Shown here: in pieces, positions 1-6,505 of the stretch
Position numbering within the stretch: position 1 is the stretch's first letter
Layout of the letters: each line of letters opens with the position of its first letter
Source of the DNA: Chloroflexota bacterium
Lineage (GTDB): Bacteria > Chloroflexota > Limnocylindria > Limnocylindrales > Limnocylindraceae
Direction of reading: 5' to 3'
DNA length: 12,875 bases
Assembly: GCA_016463555.1 (NCBI GenBank)
Contig: JAEMRB010000022.1
Span: 1 to 12,875, forward strand
Notes under the pieces: model-generated
The model's database searches: none
What the model saw: only the letters and a program-made list of their open reading frames with translations
What the model was told of the DNA's origin: nothing
Made by a program: the position numbers and the translations under genes

Positions 1-1
1 A

Positions 2-208
2 CTCGAGGCCGCCCTGATCGCGGTGGCGGCCAGTCAGGCGCCCACCCCCGAGGCCCTGCCGGCCCTCCCGCCGCACTGGGGCGGCTACCGCGTCACCCCT
101 GCCCAGTGGGAGTTCTGGCAGGGGGGCGAATACCGCCTCCACGACCGATTTGAGTACCTCCGAGCCACCCCTGAAGGCCCCTGGGAGACCCGCCGCCTGC
201 AGCCGTAA
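2..208 (+). CDS. pdxH: Pyridoxamine 5'-phosphate oxidase, C-terminal fragment (5' end outside window)
   Basis: This is the last 68 codons of a gene that begins upstream of the window. The family oxidises pyridoxine or pyridoxamine 5'-phosphate to pyridoxal 5'-phosphate with FMN, in the cytoplasm. The visible part carries the family's C-terminal signature: an HWGGYRV block, then EFWQGG, RLHDRF and a closing W-x-x-x-R-L-x-P. From knowledge of the E. coli enzyme, the R-x-H of RLHDRF contacts the substrate phosphate or cofactor. The frame is open from base 2 to a TAA at 206-208, with no interruption. The GTG at 23 is internal and is not the start. The gene is read in the same direction as the downstream ABC operon but is 142 nt away and probably a separate unit. 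Confidence 0.9.
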   Translation, partial: LEAALIAVAASQAPTPEALPALPPHWGGYRVTPAQWEFWQGGEYRLHDRFEYLRATPEGPWETRRLQP

Positions 209-274
209 CAATCCCCTCAGGCCGCCGCGCTCCACCCTGTGCTCCCCCTCTGGTGTTTCCCTCCCCGCATCGGA

Positions 275-280
275 TAGGAT
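275..280 (+). promoter_or_regulatory. Putative -10 box of the binding-protein gene (TAGGAT)
   Basis: TAGGAT lies 70 nt before the ATG at 351. It matches the TA(A/G)(A/G)(A/C)T box found before five other transcription units here. No TTG-type -35 hexamer is visible 16-18 nt upstream. The rest of the 209-350 gap shows no hairpin or ORF that I can support. Assignment is by pattern only. Confidence 0.4.
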
Positions 281-350
281 TCCGCCAAGCGCAGATCGCG
301 CTTCAAGTCTGACGGCGAACCTGTTGGGGGAGCCGATAAGGAGGAAACAC

Positions 351-2147
351 ATGCGAAAGAGGTCGCTACTCGCAACCTTTGCGGTCGCTGCCGCACTCGT
401 TGCCGGGGCATGCGGCGGTTCGACCAGTTCGACGGTTACCGGAGCAACGTTGCTCATCGGTGACTATCAGGACGTCGACAGCCTTAACCCCTTCTTCTAC
501 AGCACGGTGATGTCAAGCAACGTCATCGGCATGACCAGCGACGGGCTTCTCCGCTTGAATGAGGAGCTTGAGCTTGAGCCTTGGATGGCCACCGAAGCTC
601 CAACAAAGGAGAACGGCGGCATTCAGGTTCCAGGCGTTGACGGCGCAGCCGCAACCGTTACCTGGAACCTTCGACCGTGGAAGTGGTCCGATGGTGTTGA
701 TCTCACCTGCGCCGACTTCCAGTACGCCCGCGAGTGGATTCTCGATGAGAAGAACACTGGCGTGTCAAAGGTCGGAACCAAGGAGATCAAGGAGATCGTG
801 TGCGAAGGGCAGAAGATGACCGTGCACTACTCCGAGCTCTACCAGAACCTGAAGTACGGCCCAGCGTTCGCGCCAAAGCACTACTTCAGCAAGCTCACCG
901 TCGGGACCACGGTTGGCGGCAATCCTGCCACCGACACGTCGACTGACATGCTCTTGGGCGCGGGCTACCGCACCAAGGACCTGCCAAACGTTCCAACGAA
1001 CGGTGCATTCAAGTATGAGAGCCGAACTCCAGGTGTTGAAACCGTGGTTGTTCGAAACCCATACTGGAAGGATCCTCGTAACGGAGGCCAGTCGAAGCTC
1101 GCACGAGTGAAGTACGTGGTCTGCGGTTCGCCAGAGACCTGCGTTGCTAAGTTCCGTGCCGGTGAACTCGACATGGTCACCGACCTCGACGGTTCGCAGT
1201 TCGCCCCAACCAAGGATCTTGGCGACGAGCAGCGCCCGTTCCCTGCCTTTACGGTTGAGTTCCTGCGACCAAACCACTCGAAGACGATCTGCTCGGACGG
1301 CGCTCCGGCTGAAGCAGACCCAGACGGCGTGCTCCCAAACCGCGCAGCGCGCGGCGGTGGTTGCCCAGCCTCTGACATTGAACTTCGACGCGCGATCTCG
1401 GCCGCAGTTGACCGAGAGCGCTACCTTGATCAGATTGAGGGTGGGACTGGCTTTGTGGCCACGAACCTCGAACTCCCTGCCTTCTTCTTCTACGAAGAGC
1501 AGGAAGTAGAGGCCTTCGACCTGACCAGGGCTGCACAGATCCTGGCCGATGGCGGCTGGACTGACTCAAACAACAACGGGACGGTCGACAAGGATGTCGA
1601 CGGCGACGGTGACCGTGATGAGGCGATCCTCGACATGTGCACCACGCTGAAGCCAACCCGCGGCGCCAAGCTGCAGCTGCTTGCTGCTGACCTCAAGACA
1701 ATCGGCATCACTGCCATTGTTGACGCGGTCGGAAGCGGCCAGCTCTTCGGTCAGCGCACCGACGTTGCAGCCGGCACGCCGTGCAACCTTGCATATGGCA
1801 CGTTCGACGTTGCCCTGCATGCCTTCGGCATCACGTCGGTTGAGCCGAGCGGGTACGACTCGTACCACTCGACACAGACCAACGAGAACGGTGGCGGCAA
1901 CGACCAGTACGTGAACATTCCTGCACTCGACGAGAAGCTTGCGGCAATCAAGTCTTCGATCGACGTTGTCGAGCAGGATGCGCTCATGGCAGAAGTGCAG
2001 GGGCTGATGACCTCAAACGTGGTCTCGATCCCGCTGCACTACTGGCTCGACATCGTCTTGGTGTCGAACAACGTGAGCGGGTACCTCCAGCATGCGGCCT
2101 GGGGCCCAATCTGGAACGCCTACGAGCTCGACCTCGCGTCGAACTAG
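351..2147 (+). CDS. Peptide-type ABC transporter substrate-binding lipoprotein (SBP family 5)
   Basis: This is the extracytoplasmic receptor that captures a peptide-like ligand for the DppBCDF-type complex encoded downstream. The product is 598 aa. ATG 351 is chosen because AAGGAGG (338-344) stands 6 nt before it and a lipoprotein signal follows: MRKR, a hydrophobic run, then A-G-A-Cys21. The lipobox is slightly atypical, with Ala rather than Leu at -3. The same frame is open back to 150, but that part has no signal peptide or family similarity. Family features include the early D-x-D-S-L-N-P block (about 41-47), W-S-D-G (112-115) and R-R-A-I-S-x-A-V-D-R (346-355). Unusual points are eight cysteines after Cys21 (120, 151, 258, 264, 314, 338, 430, 478) and an Asp/Asn-rich segment at 405-424 resembling a calcium loop. 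The ligand cannot be read from sequence; peptides are the default for the family. Confidence 0.92.
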   Translation: MRKRSLLATFAVAAALVAGACGGSTSSTVTGATLLIGDYQDVDSLNPFFYSTVMSSNVIGMTSDGLLRLNEELELEPWMATEAPTKENGGIQVPGVDGAAATVTWNLRPWKWSDGVDLTCADFQYAREWILDEKNTGVSKVGTKEIKEIVCEGQKMTVHYSELYQNLKYGPAFAPKHYFSKLTVGTTVGGNPATDTSTDMLLGAGYRTKDLPNVPTNGAFKYESRTPGVETVVVRNPYWKDPRNGGQSKLARVKYVVCGSPETCVAKFRAGELDMVTDLDGSQFAPTKDLGDEQRPFPAFTVEFLRPNHSKTICSDGAPAEADPDGVLPNRAARGGGCPASDIELRRAISAAVDRERYLDQIEGGTGFVATNLELPAFFFYEEQEVEAFDLTRAAQILADGGWTDSNNNGTVDKDVDGDGDRDEAILDMCTTLKPTRGAKLQLLAADLKTIGITAIVDAVGSGQLFGQRTDVAAGTPCNLAYGTFDVALHAFGITSVEPSGYDSYHSTQTNENGGGNDQYVNIPALDEKLAAIKSSIDVVEQDALMAEVQGLMTSNVVSIPLHYWLDIVLVSNNVSGYLQHAAWGPIWNAYELDLASN

Positions 2148-2156
2148 TTAGGCTCG

Positions 2157-2170
2157 CCGAAGTAATTCGG
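2157..2170 (+). other. Small RNA hairpin with GUAA tetraloop
   Basis: CCGAA and TTCGG pair perfectly around GTAA, starting 9 nt after the binding-protein stop codon. A G-U wobble can add a sixth pair. It stands 3 nt before a much larger hairpin that also has a GNRA loop. Confidence 0.5.
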
Positions 2171-2173
2171 TCT

Positions 2174-2215
2174 GCAATCGCCGCGGGGCTCCGAGAGGGG
2201 CTCCGCGGCGATTGC
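2174..2215 (+). terminator. 19-bp stem-loop with GAGA tetraloop after the binding-protein gene
   Basis: Bases 2174-2192 pair with 2197-2215 over 19 consecutive positions, two of them G-U wobbles. The four loop bases are GAGA, a GNRA tetraloop closed by a C-G pair. No T-tract follows, only C-rich sequence, so this is not a textbook intrinsic terminator. Similar hairpins between binding-protein and permease genes (for example malE-malF in enterics) protect the upstream mRNA from 3' decay and keep the receptor in excess. That role, or partial termination, is the best inference here. Confidence 0.7.
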
Positions 2216-2236
2216 CCATCACCCCCAATATCCCGC

Positions 2237-2242
2237 TAAGAT
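2237..2242 (+). promoter_or_regulatory. Putative -10 box of the dppB unit (TAAGAT)
   Basis: TAAGAT sits 48 nt before the dppB ATG and 21 nt after the large hairpin. A TTGCCC lies 19 nt upstream, overlapping the hairpin's 3' arm; the spacing is long and I do not rely on it. The element suggests that the permease and ATPase genes can be transcribed independently of the receptor gene. Confidence 0.4.
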
Positions 2243-2290
2243 TCCCCCCACCTAGAACAACGCCCGCGCAGAAGACAGAGAGGAGGCCAC

Positions 2291-3385
2291 ATGATCAAGT
2301 TTGCTTTGAAGCGCATCGCGCTCGGCGTCACGATCATGCTTGGATCCACCGTCCTAATCTACGCCCTTCTCCTCGCCGCCCCAGGTGGGCCCGAGCAGAA
2401 ATATGCGCTCAACCCGAAGTACACCGCCGCGCAGAAAGAGGGGTACCTCAAGTCTCTCGGGCTCGATAAGCCAGTGCCGGTCCAGTACTGCCGCTGGCTC
2501 GGCGCCTGCCGCCGTGACTCCGATGGTCTCGACGCCCTCGTAGGACCAACGGGCTTCCCGAGCTTCCTCCCGCCAGCCATCTCTGGGGTCTATACGGGCA
2601 TCATTCACGGTGAGCTCGGCTACTCCTACTTCAATGGCGAGTCTGTAGCGGATCTCATTGCGGCCGCTGCGCTCCCAACGCTGATCCTGGCCGGTCTCGC
2701 GATCGTCATCTGGTTAACGCTCGCGGTGCTCGTTGGCGTCTACACCGGCGTGAACAACGGCGGGCGTCTCGATAACTCTGTGACGACGGTCACCTACGTA
2801 CTCTCAACGTTCCCCGTCTTCCTACTCGGATTCTTGATCATGTGGCTCTTCGCGATCGTGCTCGACGTCACGCCAGTCGATGGCATGGTGAATGGGCGTG
2901 AATCGCCAGCATTCGGTAGCGATCTCTATTGGGGGTACTTCTCTGCGAATCCAGCGGCGGCGCTCCTCGATCTTGGTGCGCACCTGATCTTGCCGGTGAT
3001 GACGCTGGTGATCGTCAGCTTCTCTGGTGACTCACGCTATGTGCGGGCCAGCGTCATTGACTCACTCTCGATGGAGCATGTGCGCACCGCACGCGCCAAG
3101 GGTCTGACGCGCGGTCGGGTGCTCATGCGCCATGCCTTGCGCACCGCGCTGGTGCCCTTTGCCACCAACATTGGGCTCGCACTCCCCTTCCTCTTCGGCG
3201 GCGCGCTCATCACCGAGTCCATCTTCTCGTGGCCAGGGGTTGGCCGCCTCACCTTGCAGGCCACCAATAACCTTGACTACCCGCTGCTCATGTCGATTCT
3301 TCTCATCGGATCTGTGATGGTCGTGATCGGCAATCTCGTTGCTGACCTCCTCTACGCCATCCTTGATCCACGCGTGCGTCTGTGA
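2291..3385 (+). CDS. dppB: Peptide-type ABC transporter permease, DppB/OppB family
   Basis: This is one of two membrane subunits forming the translocation channel of the peptide importer. It is 364 aa. ATG 2291 has AGGAGG at 2281-2286, 4 nt upstream. An N-terminal membrane segment (about 10-30) is followed by an extracytoplasmic region and then a block of hydrophobic helices from about 125 onward. The cytoplasmic EAA loop that docks on the ATPase is clear at about 262-287 (EHVRTARAKGLTRGRVLMRH). The C-terminal LDPRVRL ending is typical. Residues about 72-106 between the usual QYxRWLG and GELGYS motifs look like an insertion, with Cys67 and Cys73 just before or at its start. The stop overlaps the GTG start of the next permease as GTGA, indicating coupled translation. 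The substrate is unproven. Confidence 0.93.
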   Translation: MIKFALKRIALGVTIMLGSTVLIYALLLAAPGGPEQKYALNPKYTAAQKEGYLKSLGLDKPVPVQYCRWLGACRRDSDGLDALVGPTGFPSFLPPAISGVYTGIIHGELGYSYFNGESVADLIAAAALPTLILAGLAIVIWLTLAVLVGVYTGVNNGGRLDNSVTTVTYVLSTFPVFLLGFLIMWLFAIVLDVTPVDGMVNGRESPAFGSDLYWGYFSANPAAALLDLGAHLILPVMTLVIVSFSGDSRYVRASVIDSLSMEHVRTARAKGLTRGRVLMRHALRTALVPFATNIGLALPFLFGGALITESIFSWPGVGRLTLQATNNLDYPLLMSILLIGSVMVVIGNLVADLLYAILDPRVRL

Positions 3386-4320
3386 GCGAAACAGTCGCCC
3401 GTTCCAAGAGCACATCCAAGGTCAAGGCGAAAGCACCCGGCGCCTCCGAGAGCCCGTGGACACAGGCGCGCCGCCGCTTCTTTGCTGGGCGACAGGGGCC
3501 GTGGGGCCTTCGCATGCTTGGCTTCGTGCTCCTCTTTGTGATCGTGGGACCCTTCTTCGCACCCTATGACCGCTTCAGCATCCCGAACCCGAGTGAGTTC
3601 GTCTTCCTTGGGCGGCCACCATCCGCTGAGCACATCTTTGGTGAAACAGCGCAGCTGCAACTCGATGTGTTCATGTTGACGGTCAACGGCGGCCGAGGCT
3701 CACTCCTCATCGGATTTATCTCGGCGATTGGCGGAATCACGATCGGCACCTTTGTCGGAATCATCTCCGGCTACTTCGGCGGCAAGCTTGACGGGTTCCT
3801 GATGCGCCTCGTCGACGTCTTCCTTGCCATCCCGAGCCTCTTCGTGATCATTGTTGGCGCACGCATCATCTCTGAGCTAGGTGGAACGGGCCTCATGACG
3901 GTGATCATCGTGTTCGTGGCATTTGGCTGGATGGGCACCGCCCGACTGGTGCGCGGGCAGGTTCTTGGGCTGCGCGAGATGGAGTTTATCGAGGCGGCAC
4001 GTGCGCTCGGCGTCTCACCTGTGCGAATCGCTCTTCGCCACGTCTTGCCGAATGCCATTGGCCCGGTCGTGGTCTCATTCCCGTTCGCTGTTGGTGGCGC
4101 GATCATCGGCGAGGCCTTCATTAGCTACCTTGGCTTCGGCGTATCGCCACTCACGCCAACGTGGGGGAACATGCTCTCGAACTCGCAGCAATTCTTCCTT
4201 CAGGGGAACTGGTGGTGGGTCGGATTCCCCGGACTCTTCATCGTGCTCACAGCGCTCTCCGTCAACATGGTGGGCGATGCGCTGCGCGAGAGCCTTGAGC
4301 CCGAGGGGCGGCGAGCATGA
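3382..4320 (+). CDS. dppC: Peptide-type ABC transporter permease, DppC/OppC family
   Basis: This is the second channel subunit, 312 aa, pairing with the product of the preceding gene. The GTG start at 3382 overlaps the previous stop by four bases (GTGA). No ATG in frame lies nearby before the conserved region. The first 30 residues are Lys/Ser/Ala-rich and polar, probably cytoplasmic. A first helix follows at about 43-60, then a soluble segment. The main membrane domain starts near 107. The EAA loop is at about 201-225 (EFIEAARALGVSPVRIALRH). The block GEAFISYLGFGVSPLTPTWG (243-262) is characteristic of DppC proteins. The gene ends by ATGA overlap with the ATPase gene, so all four downstream subunits are likely made in fixed ratio. 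Confidence 0.94.
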   Translation: MSETVARSKSTSKVKAKAPGASESPWTQARRRFFAGRQGPWGLRMLGFVLLFVIVGPFFAPYDRFSIPNPSEFVFLGRPPSAEHIFGETAQLQLDVFMLTVNGGRGSLLIGFISAIGGITIGTFVGIISGYFGGKLDGFLMRLVDVFLAIPSLFVIIVGARIISELGGTGLMTVIIVFVAFGWMGTARLVRGQVLGLREMEFIEAARALGVSPVRIALRHVLPNAIGPVVVSFPFAVGGAIIGEAFISYLGFGVSPLTPTWGNMLSNSQQFFLQGNWWWVGFPGLFIVLTALSVNMVGDALRESLEPEGRRA

Positions 4321-5357
4321 GCAAGGCAACGACGCCACTTCTGAGTGTCCGCGATCTTGCGATCTCATTCCGCACCCATCGCGGCATAGTGCGGGTCGTT
4401 GATGGCGTCTCCTTTGATCTCGCCGCTGGAGAGTGCCTGGCAATCGTTGGCGAGTCGGGCTGCGGCAAGACCGTCTCGGCGATGGCGATTGTCTCCCTCC
4501 TCAGCCGCAAGCAGGCGATCATCGAGGGCTCGGTTAAGTTCAAGGGGCGCCAGCTCGTTGGCCTGAGCGAAGATCAGTTGCGCCCAATTCGAGGCGGCGG
4601 CATCGGCGTGATCTTCCAGGAGCCACTCTCGGCGCTCAACCCGGTCACCACGATTGGCGAGCAGATCGCCGAGGTGATCGTTGCGCACCGCAAGTTGAGC
4701 TGGAAAGATGCGCACAAGTTGGCGATCGGCTATCTCGAGCAGGTCGAGATCGCGCAGCCAGAGCAGCGCGCGAAGCAGTACCCACATCAACTCTCGGGCG
4801 GCATGCGCCAGCGCGCCATGATCGCCATGGCCCTCTCGGGCGAGCCCTCCATGATCATTGCCGACGAGCCGACCACCGCCCTCGACGTCACCATTCAGGC
4901 GCAGGTGCTCGACCTGCTGCGCCGCACCACCACCGAGCGCGGCGCCGCACTCTTGCTGATCACCCACGACCTTGGCGTCGTTGCCGAGACGGCCGACCGC
5001 ATCGCCGTGATGTACGCCGGCCAGATCGTTGAGACGGGCAAGGCCGCCAGCGTGCTGCGCGAGCCGGCGAGCCCCTACACGCGAGACCTCATCACGTCGA
5101 TCCCCTCATTCGCGGCGCGCGGCAAGAAGCTGAACACGATCACCGGCATGGTGCCGTCGCCTGATGCCTTCCCAGCGGGCTGCCGTTTCGCCCCGCGCTG
5201 CCGCTACGCGATTGACGCCTGTACCACCGCCGTGCCACCGCTTGAGCCGCTCAAGGATGGTCGCCTCGTTCGCTGCATTCGCACCAAGGAGGTGCTTGAC
5301 GGCACCGCCGCAGGGAAGCGCCCCGCCACAACGACCAAGAAGGGGGCGGCACGATGA
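4317..5357 (+). CDS. dppD: Peptide-type ABC transporter ATP-binding protein, DppD/OppD family
   Basis: This is one of two cytoplasmic ATPases powering the peptide importer, 346 aa. Visible motifs are Walker A GESGCGKT (45-52), Q-loop Gln101, signature LSGGMRQR (159-166), Walker B ending D183-E184, D-loop ALD (188-190) and switch His217. The C-terminal oligopeptide-transporter domain (about 240-320) has four cysteines, 289, 295, 302 and 320, in the C-x5-C-x6-C-x17-C arrangement. DppD-type structures have been reported to bind a 4Fe-4S cluster there, so the same is inferred here. A basic low-complexity tail (about 329-346) follows. The start overlaps the dppC stop (ATGA) and the stop overlaps the dppF start (ATGA). 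The signature has Met in place of the usual Gln, as is common in DppD. Confidence 0.95.
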   Translation: MSKATTPLLSVRDLAISFRTHRGIVRVVDGVSFDLAAGECLAIVGESGCGKTVSAMAIVSLLSRKQAIIEGSVKFKGRQLVGLSEDQLRPIRGGGIGVIFQEPLSALNPVTTIGEQIAEVIVAHRKLSWKDAHKLAIGYLEQVEIAQPEQRAKQYPHQLSGGMRQRAMIAMALSGEPSMIIADEPTTALDVTIQAQVLDLLRRTTTERGAALLLITHDLGVVAETADRIAVMYAGQIVETGKAASVLREPASPYTRDLITSIPSFAARGKKLNTITGMVPSPDAFPAGCRFAPRCRYAIDACTTAVPPLEPLKDGRLVRCIRTKEVLDGTAAGKRPATTTKKGAAR

Positions 5358-6505
5358 GTGGCAAGCCTGCAGAGAAGCGCGAACTCCTGAAGCTCGTTGG
5401 CGTGAAGCGCCACTTCCAGGTGCGCGGTGGCATCCCACTGATTCGCAAGCCTCTCGCCGTTCGCGCGGTCGACGGGGTCGACCTCACAGTGGCACGCGGC
5501 GAAACGCTCAGCCTCGTCGGCGAGTCAGGCTCTGGCAAGACCACGCTCGGCCGAGTGGCCCTCGGCCTACAGCCAACCACCGCGGGCACCGTGAGCTTTG
5601 ATGGGCGTGAGATCAAGAAGCTCTCTGTCACTGAGCGCCGGGCGTTGCGCAAGCGCATGCAGATCGTCTTCCAAGATCCGTTCGGCTCGCTGAACCCGCG
5701 CCTCCCGATCGGTGACCAGATCCAGGAGGGCCTCCTCGCCCACAAGCTCGGCAACCCGGCCGCCCGTGAGAAGCGTGTGCGCGAGGTGCTCGACCTGGTC
5801 GGCCTCGATCCGAACTATGCGTCGCGCTATCCGCACGAGTTCTCCGGTGGCCAGCGCCAGCGCATCGGCATCGCCCGCGCCCTTGCGGTGAACCCAGAGT
5901 TCATCGTGCTCGACGAGCCGGTCTCAGCACTCGACGTCTCGATCCAGAGCCAAGTGCTCAATCTGCTCACCGACCTCCGCAAAGAGAAGGGGCTCACCTA
6001 TCTCTTCATCAGCCACAACCTCGATGTTGTCGGCTACTTCTCGGACCGCGTCGCCGTGATGTACCTCGGCAAGATCGTCGAGATTGGCCCGGTCGATCGC
6101 GTCTTCACCAAGCCGCAGCACCCGTACACCGTGGCGCTAATCTCGTCGGTGCCAAAGGTGGAGGCGCACGACGTCAAGGATCGCCTCATCCTTGAGGGCG
6201 AAATCCCATCGCCGATTTCGCCACCATCAGGCTGCCGCTTCCGCACGCGCTGCTGGCTGCGTGAACAGCTCGGCAACCCAGAGAAGTGTTCAACAGAAGA
6301 GCCGAGGCTGGTCGCCACGCCGCGCGATGTGACGGTGAATGTCGCCTGCCACTTCCCACTGGCCGATGGTGCCGCTGCAACAACCGCCGCCGGACGCTTG
6401 GAGATTACACAGGCCATTAAGGCTGCGAACTCTCCGAAGGTTACGTCTGCGGCGAAGCCGAGGGCGGCAGCAAAAGCCGCTCCGAAGGCGAAGCGGAAGG
6501 CTTAG
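5354..6505 (+). CDS. dppF: Peptide-type ABC transporter ATP-binding protein, DppF/OppF family
   Basis: This is the second ATPase of the importer, 383 aa, expected to form a heterodimer with the preceding gene product. Motifs are Walker A GESGSGKT (56-63), Q-loop Gln107, signature FSGGQRQR (163-170), Walker B ending D187-E188 and switch His221. The segment QDPFGSLNPR (107-116) is typical of DppF. The C-terminal domain again carries four cysteines (294, 300, 312, 332), compatible with a second Fe-S site. The last 30 residues or so are an Ala/Lys-rich basic tail ending KAAPKAKRKA, longer than most DppF proteins have. The TAG stop at 6503-6505 overlaps the stop of the convergent kinase gene, leaving no room for a terminator between them. 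Confidence 0.95.
   Translation: MSGKPAEKRELLKLVGVKRHFQVRGGIPLIRKPLAVRAVDGVDLTVARGETLSLVGESGSGKTTLGRVALGLQPTTAGTVSFDGREIKKLSVTERRALRKRMQIVFQDPFGSLNPRLPIGDQIQEGLLAHKLGNPAAREKRVREVLDLVGLDPNYASRYPHEFSGGQRQRIGIARALAVNPEFIVLDEPVSALDVSIQSQVLNLLTDLRKEKGLTYLFISHNLDVVGYFSDRVAVMYLGKIVEIGPVDRVFTKPQHPYTVALISSVPKVEAHDVKDRLILEGEIPSPISPPSGCRFRTRCWLREQLGNPEKCSTEEPRLVATPRDVTVNVACHFPLADGAAATTAAGRLEITQAIKAANSPKVTSAAKPRAAAKAAPKAKRKA

Noticed and set aside
23..208. A separate 61-residue gene starting at GTG 23
   Set aside because: The reading frame is open to the window edge and its sequence is the conserved C-terminus of PdxH, so it is a cut gene.
150..350. N-terminal extension of the binding-protein frame back to an ATG at 150
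   Set aside because: It has no ribosome site or signal peptide and overlaps the end of pdxH. The ATG at 351 has a strong Shine-Dalgarno site and is followed at once by a lipoprotein signal.
765..1378. Minus-strand frames opposite the binding-protein gene
   Set aside because: They show no family similarity or ribosome site and are shadows of the long, well-supported plus-strand gene.
2174..2215. Classical Rho-independent terminator
   Set aside because: The stem is very strong but is followed by C-rich sequence without a T-tract, so full termination cannot be claimed.
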